A DNA stretch of 64,000 nucleotides from assembly GCA_020205615.1 (NCBI GenBank), contig CM035170.1, positions 59,571,322 to 59,635,321 on the forward strand, written 5' to 3'. This DNA comes from Panax quinquefolius. Its lineage: Eukaryota > Streptophyta > Magnoliopsida > Apiales > Araliaceae. The translations under genes and the position numbers were made by a program. Below are positions 59,005 to 64,000 of the stretch, piece after piece. Under the pieces are notes generated by a model that was not told the origin of the DNA, made no database searches, and was given only the letters and a program-made list of their open reading frames with translations. Numbering within the stretch: position 1 is the first letter of the stretch; the number at the start of each line of letters is the position of its first letter.

Positions 59005-60127
59005 AAGCAATAAAAAGCCACGAATCAACGATCCGGGCATACCCACACTACGCGACTCTCAACGTGAATAGGTATGTATATATAGAAGTGAGAAAAAGCT
59101 TAGATATCTGAAATATCTTACAGTAGGCTGCCAAGAAGACTTTAGATAGCTTTTGACGCCTAAAAACTCGGTTTTCCACCGGTTAAATTTCAGTATGTTG
59201 CAAAACACGAGCTCACAAGTGTTTAGAAAAAGGAAGTACTCAATTTGGAGCACTATAGAAGTGTGTACAGAGTGAAATGGGCAGAGTTTTTTTTGCTTTT
59301 TCCCTCCTTAAAATGGCCAACCCAAGGCCTCTATTTATAGAGCTGATGGTCGCGGGTCTACCTGCAACTTCCCGATTTGCCCCAGCCATGTGGGTCCCGT
59401 CGTCTTGAAGTACGTGCACTCGTGCAACGCGTTGTCTGATCGAAAATTCATAACTTTCAATCCGGGCATCTGATGGAGGCATGCTATACCTTTCCGGTAT
59501 GTTGTTATCGAGAGCTACACAATGACATGGGATAAGAGGTTGTACGAAGTCGGGAAGATGGGTTCATGACCAGATCTTCAAGTCTCCAAATTATATCCAG
59601 TGTGATGTCTTGTATAGTAGTTACTCGGGATTTTGAGTTATGGTTCTTGTGGGACACTTCTGTATGAAATGTGGGTTGAAATGATATTGAGACGGCGTGA
59701 ATGTAGTATCGAGGTGGCAAAATGACGATTTTGCCCCTCACCAGGGTTATCTCTGGTTCTGTGCTGATGTAACAGTCGTTGCTCAGGGTTATCTCTGAGA
59801 TTGAGCTGCTGTAGGTGTTGAATGTCCTCGCCTGAGGTTGGGCCGAGGTGCCTCGAGTTATCTACGAGGTTGAAACCGACTTTTTTCGGTTATCTCCTAA
59901 CTAGAACTGTATCCCTCAGGGTTATCTCCGAGGCTGGAACTAAATCTTCCGGGGTTGTCTCCGGGATTGCAAATGAGTATCTCGGGGTTTTCTCCGAAAC
60001 AGAAAACTGAGTATCCCGGGAGGGTTCTCCGGGCTTAAGCTGATTTGACTTTCAAAGTTATCTCTGGAAGACAATTTTGACCTCCTACAAGGTTAGTAAC
60101 AGAAATATAAAATTTCTAGTGTCTACA
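58886..60127 (-). mobile_element. LTR H2, inverted copy of H1, 3' truncated
   Basis: On the minus strand it starts TGTAGACACTAGAAATTTT at 60,127. It has the hairpin array in U3, the TATA box near 59,333-59,345 and a CT/AT-rich leader matching H1 (shared blocks include CACTTGTGAGCTC, and TATGCCCAGAC against TATGCCCGGAT). It stops inside the first AT module near 58,886, against LTR F. No target duplication can be defined because one end is missing. Confidence 0.75.
59740..60033 (-). repeat. Array of seven covarying hairpin units in LTR H2
   Basis: Units (plus coordinates) are 59,740-59,757, 59,782-59,799, 59,851-59,869, 59,914-59,933, 59,949-59,964, 59,980-59,999 and 60,015-60,033. In the sense (minus) strand the arms are ACCAG/CTGGT, CTCAG/CTGAG, CCTCG/CGAGG, CCTCGG/CTGAGG (one G-U), CCGG/CCGG, TTTCGG/CCGAGA (one U-G) and CCCGG/CCGGG. 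Loops are 8-9 nt and mostly AGATAACC. Two weaker loops, near 59,886-59,898 and 60,056-60,070, have lost arm pairing. Confidence 0.85.
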
Positions 60128-60940
60128 GACAATTTATTGATTTTGTTCATATACTTTTTTTTTTTTTTTTTACTTTTATAAACAGTAAAAGCGTCTTCAC
60201 AAATCAAGTGAAACTATAAATTGTTAATAAGTACGGCTGTGAACAAAAAGTGAAACTACAGGTGGCTTCTTGTGTAGATTTCTAAACTACTAGTGGACTA
60301 GTGGTTAATCACAAATTAACTATATAATTAAAAATACTAATTTAGTTTTGTTTCACCAATTTTTGATTCAGCTTTCCTAATTCATATTAACATAAGTACT
60401 ATCCAAATTAAAAAATATTCATATTTCTAATAGAAACAGAAAAAGGAGATCTTTTGTTTTTCCTATTCAAATTAATATAAGTACTATACAAATTTATAAT
60501 ATATATTGTCCAAAATGTATAATAATTAAATATACATTGTCCAAATTTATAAAATATTCAAAAGAAATATAACCAAACTTTAATAGAAAAAGTAACTTTT
60601 AGGAAAAAGATTATTTTTGATTTTATCAATTTTATTACAAAAAAATCATAATTTTATGTAATTAATTAAGACAATATAACATATTATATTATGTCAAATA
60701 GTCCTATTAAATACACGGGAATTATATATTTCATAAATATCTCAGGTCATGGGAAGAACATTATCATTTAACCCATCATAACTATTATAAGCTTATTATA
60801 GTTAAATCATATTAAATTTCAAGTAAATTTTATCAATATAAACACTGATATGGAATGACATTACAAACTTAAATAAAATTAAAATAATTATTTTCTCATA
60901 ATCATAACTTAATAAATCTGTATTGCATTCAAAAGTATAA
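60128..60940. other. AT-rich unassigned stretch
   Basis: About 800 bases of AT-rich sequence with an 18-base T run near 60,152. I see no gene, repeat family or LTR end here apart from its role as the left flank of the Mutator-like element. Confidence 0.6.
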
Positions 60941-61419
60941 CTAAATAATTAGCAAAACTAATGATTTGACCACTATTGTTGGCACGTTTTACTTAATAGA
61001 CTACTGAACTTTTAGTTTTTGAAATTATCCAATTCAACTAATTAATATTTTAAAATTAGGTCATTTCGTTAATAAATTTGGATGGACGTTAAATTGATTT
61101 AAATATTTTCTTACGTGGAAAATACAAAAAAAAAATAAGAAAACAATGTAAAAATGACGTGGCAAGCAACATTTGACTTGGTCTTATAAAATGAATTTAA
61201 AATGTGAATTAATAAAGAAATAATGGCTCTCTATTTCTCTCTGAGATAAGATAGCTTATGGACTTAGCTAGGGTTTCCGATCTCTGAATCTCCCCCAATT
61301 TGTACTCTCAATAATCTCCAATTTTCTCACTTAACCCCTCAATTTATTGCATCTCTATCTCCAATTCACTGATCAATTCAATCGCAATGTCTGATCTTGG
61401 CGAGTAGGTTTTCTGTAAA

Positions 61420-61611
61420 GAATAATGCTAGAGACACAAACTATTTTACAAATATTTTACAAACTGCAGATGTGGCATACTCCACATCAGCATATTGTGT
61501 GGGGGCCGAAGACTACATTGAAACAATTTATTGATCAATATGCTAAGGTGGAGTATGTCACATTAGCAGTTTGTAAAATATTTGTAAAATAATTTGTCTG
61601 TAGCATTACTC
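61420..61611. mobile_element. 192-bp MITE nested in the Mutator-like element
   Basis: Terminal inverted repeats of about 77 bp (61,420-61,496 and 61,535-61,611) begin GAATAATGCTAGAGAC and GAGTAATGCTACAGAC. A perfect 9-bp duplication TTCTGTAAA flanks it (61,411-61,419 and 61,612-61,620). The size of the duplication again points to the Mutator superfamily. The unpaired middle is under 40 bp. Confidence 0.92.
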
Positions 61612-61952
61612 TTCTGTAAATTTCCCCAATTTTCAGAAAAGCCACACTGTTACATTTCTTTAATCGCTTTTACAAACCCTAGCTATGACAATCAAGTTCA
61701 CTGCTACCTACTCATTATGTTGCCAAAAAACTTAGCGTCATCTGCATTGTCACCAAAGTAGGTGGATGCCTCTTATTTCACGAGTGTGCAATCCGGTCTC
61801 GGGCATCTTTTCAAACCCAAATCGACCCCGATGTTGAATTTTAGCGGCCAAGTCTAATTATTACGTATGCAACTCGGTCGGGAAATTTTCTACAACAATT
61901 CAATTCTTTGATCGTTGTCGGATTGTCTTCGCTCTTTGAAATCGACGACACA

Positions 61953-62150
61953 ATGGTTTCTAGGGTTTCTACAATGGGAGCGTTTGGGGTTTCTCCGTTG
62001 AAACCATCTTCGATTCTTCCGTTTTTGCAAGCATCCAAGTGGTTACCCTGTAATGAGATGATCTTGGGGACTAGGGTGGATAGAGGTGGAGCCAAAAGGG
62101 AAGATAGGAAGGTTAGTATTGAAGGTAGCAATGATAATTGGGGATTTTGA
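61953..62150 (+). pseudogene. Possible captured gene fragment: N-terminus of a plastid-targeted protein
   Basis: The ATG in ACACAATGG context opens 65 codons rich in Ser, Pro and hydrophobic residues with basic but few acidic residues at first (MVSRVSTMGAFGVSPLKPSS). That looks like a chloroplast transit peptide. A more charged part ends in DNWGF and a stop. It lies between the inverted repeats of the Mutator-like element, so capture from a host gene is likely. I cannot name the parent gene. A second possible captured piece is the leader and short start frame MSDLGE at 61,387-61,407, followed by a splice-donor-like GTAGGT. Confidence 0.4.
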
Positions 62151-62547
62151 AGATGGGGAATGACGGAATTTAGGGTTTATGTATGAAGGGGTTTGGATTG
62201 GTAAAATTTGATCGGCACTCCATAACTTTCGTTTGAGAATTACTGAATTAAAGTGATGTAGGCCATTATTTCTTTATTAATTCACATTTTAAATTCATTT
62301 TACAAGACCAAGTCAAATGTTACTTGCCACGTCATTTTTACATTGTTTTCTTATTTTTTTTGTATTTTCCACGTAAGAAAATATTTAAATCAATTTAACA
62401 TCCGTCCAAATTTATTAACAGAATAACCTAATTTTAAAATATTAATTAGTTGAATGAGATAATTCCAAAAATTAAAAGTTCAGTAGTCTATTAAATAAAA
62501 CGTGACAACAATAGTGGTCAAATCATTAGTTCTGCCCCTAAATAATT

Positions 62548-64000
62548 GATCGAAAAAACTTATAATATATAATATATAATTCAATAATTTATTATTCAAA
62601 TAATATTAAATAATTTAATAACTATAACTATTTTTTCAAAATTTTAATAAAATATTCTAATATTCAATAATATAATAAATTATTATTCTTGTCGTCTGTG
62701 CTTTGGTAAGCTTGTCACTGTAAACTACCAGTGAATTTTTGTAATTTACTCTTATCTAAAAATGAAACAAAAAATATGTTATCTTCACATTCTTTTTTAC
62801 ATGTAAGTAGGTAACATAACATAAAAAAAGCACCACCAGGGAATCGCAAAAAACGTTTACAATTGCAGTAAAATCATCACATATCTCTCGCCTCAAATAT
62901 CCTAGAGAATAGCAAACATCGATGTTGATGTCGCCATGAAAATTTCACCATCACTCTGCCTGAACTGTAGAAATCTGCCAAGGGAAGTAGGACAAAGCAA
63001 ACCTCAATGAATAAAACAAAACAAGGGCACTCAACAACCCATCTCCGTGTAGCATTAATAAAAATAACAAGGCACTCCACAACTCTAAACAATTCAGCAA
63101 TGCATAAAAAGATCATGAGAATCCAAACATATACATATAACCGAATTTTCTGTGGTGACTTTGTAACTACCTGGTCCAAAACGAGCCTAGAATAAGGCTC
63201 AGTCCACATCCAACTTCGGTAATCTTGGTCCGCATAATTCCACCCAAAAAATCACGACTGTCTGTACTATATGTAGTAGAGTTTTAATGGGAATCGATTC
63301 GTGCATCATTGTCGATGTGGGATGATTTTGTTTGTTATTTATTAGTTTAGATTTTTTATTTATTATACTGGTAGTTATTGTTTTTATTGCTTTTTTATTT
63401 TTTGGGCTATTTGAAGTTGGTAGTTATTTTATTAGGCCCAAATTCAAATAGGATTTTGTTCTCTATAAATATGACATAATAGTAAGAATCTTTACAGATA
63501 CACCGAAAATTATTTTGAGTCTTAAAATTTGATTGTGATCAACTCTACTCTTCTGCGGTTGAGGATCCTAGAGATAGTGGAGAGTGGAGGTCCACCCTAG
63601 TTGTAGCTTTCCATTTATTTTCTAATTATTTCCTAGAAATAAATGACCTTAAATACGACCAACATCAATAGTTACATCTTGTTGACACTAATAAATAAAA
63701 TTTACGATTAAATGTGATACTTGAGTATTACAATCTCCTCCACTTATTTCTAATGTCTATGTCAGGCCCAATTCAATCAAATTGCTCAAAGCCCAAAAAC
63801 TTATTCTCTAGCCATTGTTGAATAATACCAACAACATTCGTGTCCCCACCTCAAACACCTTGGCCTTTGTGGGATAATATGAGCTACATTCATGTCGCCA
63901 CCTGCAACAACCCTTGATCAAGCTTCCTCTCAAAGCGAGTATAATCGATTACTCGAGTTCGAGAAAAGGGATCTCCGGATCCAGGAACTGATTCTCTGTT
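62548..64000. other. Unassigned right flank
   Basis: Up to about 62,830 the sequence is AT-rich. From 63,240 to 63,700 it looks like a promoter or short LTR: GGGCTATTTG...TTAGGCCCAAATTC, then CTCTATAAATATG (TATA box, 63,461-63,473) and a CT-containing leader. No start codon or repeat partner is visible in the window. The last 250 bases (63,750-64,000) are less AT-rich and may begin another element or gene. No reading frame here is convincing. Confidence 0.4.

Larger units (their letters stand above)
60951..62537. mobile_element. Mutator-like element with 277-bp terminal inverted repeats
   Basis: The inverted repeats are 60,951-61,227 and 62,262-62,537, closely similar over their whole length. 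The outer ends read AGCAAAACTAATG and (complement) GGGCAGAACTAATG. A 10-bp direct repeat CTAAATAATT flanks it (60,941-60,950 and 62,538-62,547), close to the 9-bp duplication of Mutator. The total is 1,587 bp. There is no transposase. The inside looks like gene-derived sequence (5'-leader-like CT-rich tracts, possible start codons), the structure of a Pack-MULE. Confidence 0.88.

Noticed and set aside
62877..63209. A 110-codon minus-strand frame rich in Val, Leu and Phe
   Set aside because: No start context, no known domain, and overlaps a plus-strand frame of similar quality; the hydrophobic bias follows from T-rich composition.

Overview
The window is intergenic plant DNA, probably from a flowering plant with a large, repeat-rich genome. 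It is built almost entirely of LTR retrotransposons nested inside one another. The evidence is plant-type Ty3/gypsy chromovirus and Ty1/copia domains, initiator-tRNA-Met primer sites (TGGTATCARAGC), 2.5-4.6 kb LTRs, 5-bp target duplications, and a Mutator-type DNA element carrying what looks like a captured gene fragment. I see no intact host gene, rRNA, tRNA or CRISPR. Every retroelement reading frame is broken.

Layout, left to right. 1-2,444 is a plus-strand LTR (called H1 here) with a TATA box, AT-rich modules, an array of small hairpins and a possible tRNA-Arg-type primer site. 2,590-2,871 is a fragment of another LTR (G). 2,872-11,953 is a minus-strand Ty3/gypsy element A in the order LTR-internal-LTR-partial internal; its reverse transcriptase core is deleted identically in both internal copies. 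11,954-13,867 is a minus-strand LTR of family G. 13,868-14,991 is the left part of a plus-strand LTR (F), which resumes at 58,372.

The centre, 14,992-58,366, is one nest inserted in F with a perfect GGATT duplication. Its outer element is D (minus strand, noncoding internal region). D's 3' LTR is split by element C (17,128-40,087, minus, gag-only, 4.6-kb LTRs, duplication GCGCC/ACGCC). C's internal region is split by a solo LTR of D's own family (22,033-25,797, duplication AATAA). C's 5' LTR is split by a degenerate Ty1/copia element (29,532-38,158). D's 5' LTR is split by element E (46,773-58,240, plus, duplication ATCAT), an 11.5-kb chromovirus with recognisable gag, protease, RT, RNase H, integrase and chromodomain remnants. 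The insertion order follows: F, then D, then C and E, then the solo LTR and the copia element inside C.

58,886-60,127 is a second H LTR (H2), inverted relative to H1. 60,951-62,537 is a Mutator-like element with 277-bp terminal inverted repeats and a 10-bp target duplication. It contains a 192-bp MITE with its own 9-bp duplication and a short open frame resembling the N-terminus of a plastid-targeted protein. The rest, to 64,000, is AT-rich and unassigned.

The most striking signal is in the H LTRs: about eleven 16-20 bp units with a nearly constant 8-nt loop (AGATAACC in the sense strand) and stems whose sequence changes from unit to unit while the arms stay complementary, including G-U wobbles in the sense strand. 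Others are an extra coiled-coil reading frame between primer site and gag in C (with two CCHC knuckles) and E, a hairpin next to the TATA box of the D-family LTR that keeps its fold while its sequence diverges, and a pair of short motifs shared by five otherwise different LTR families.
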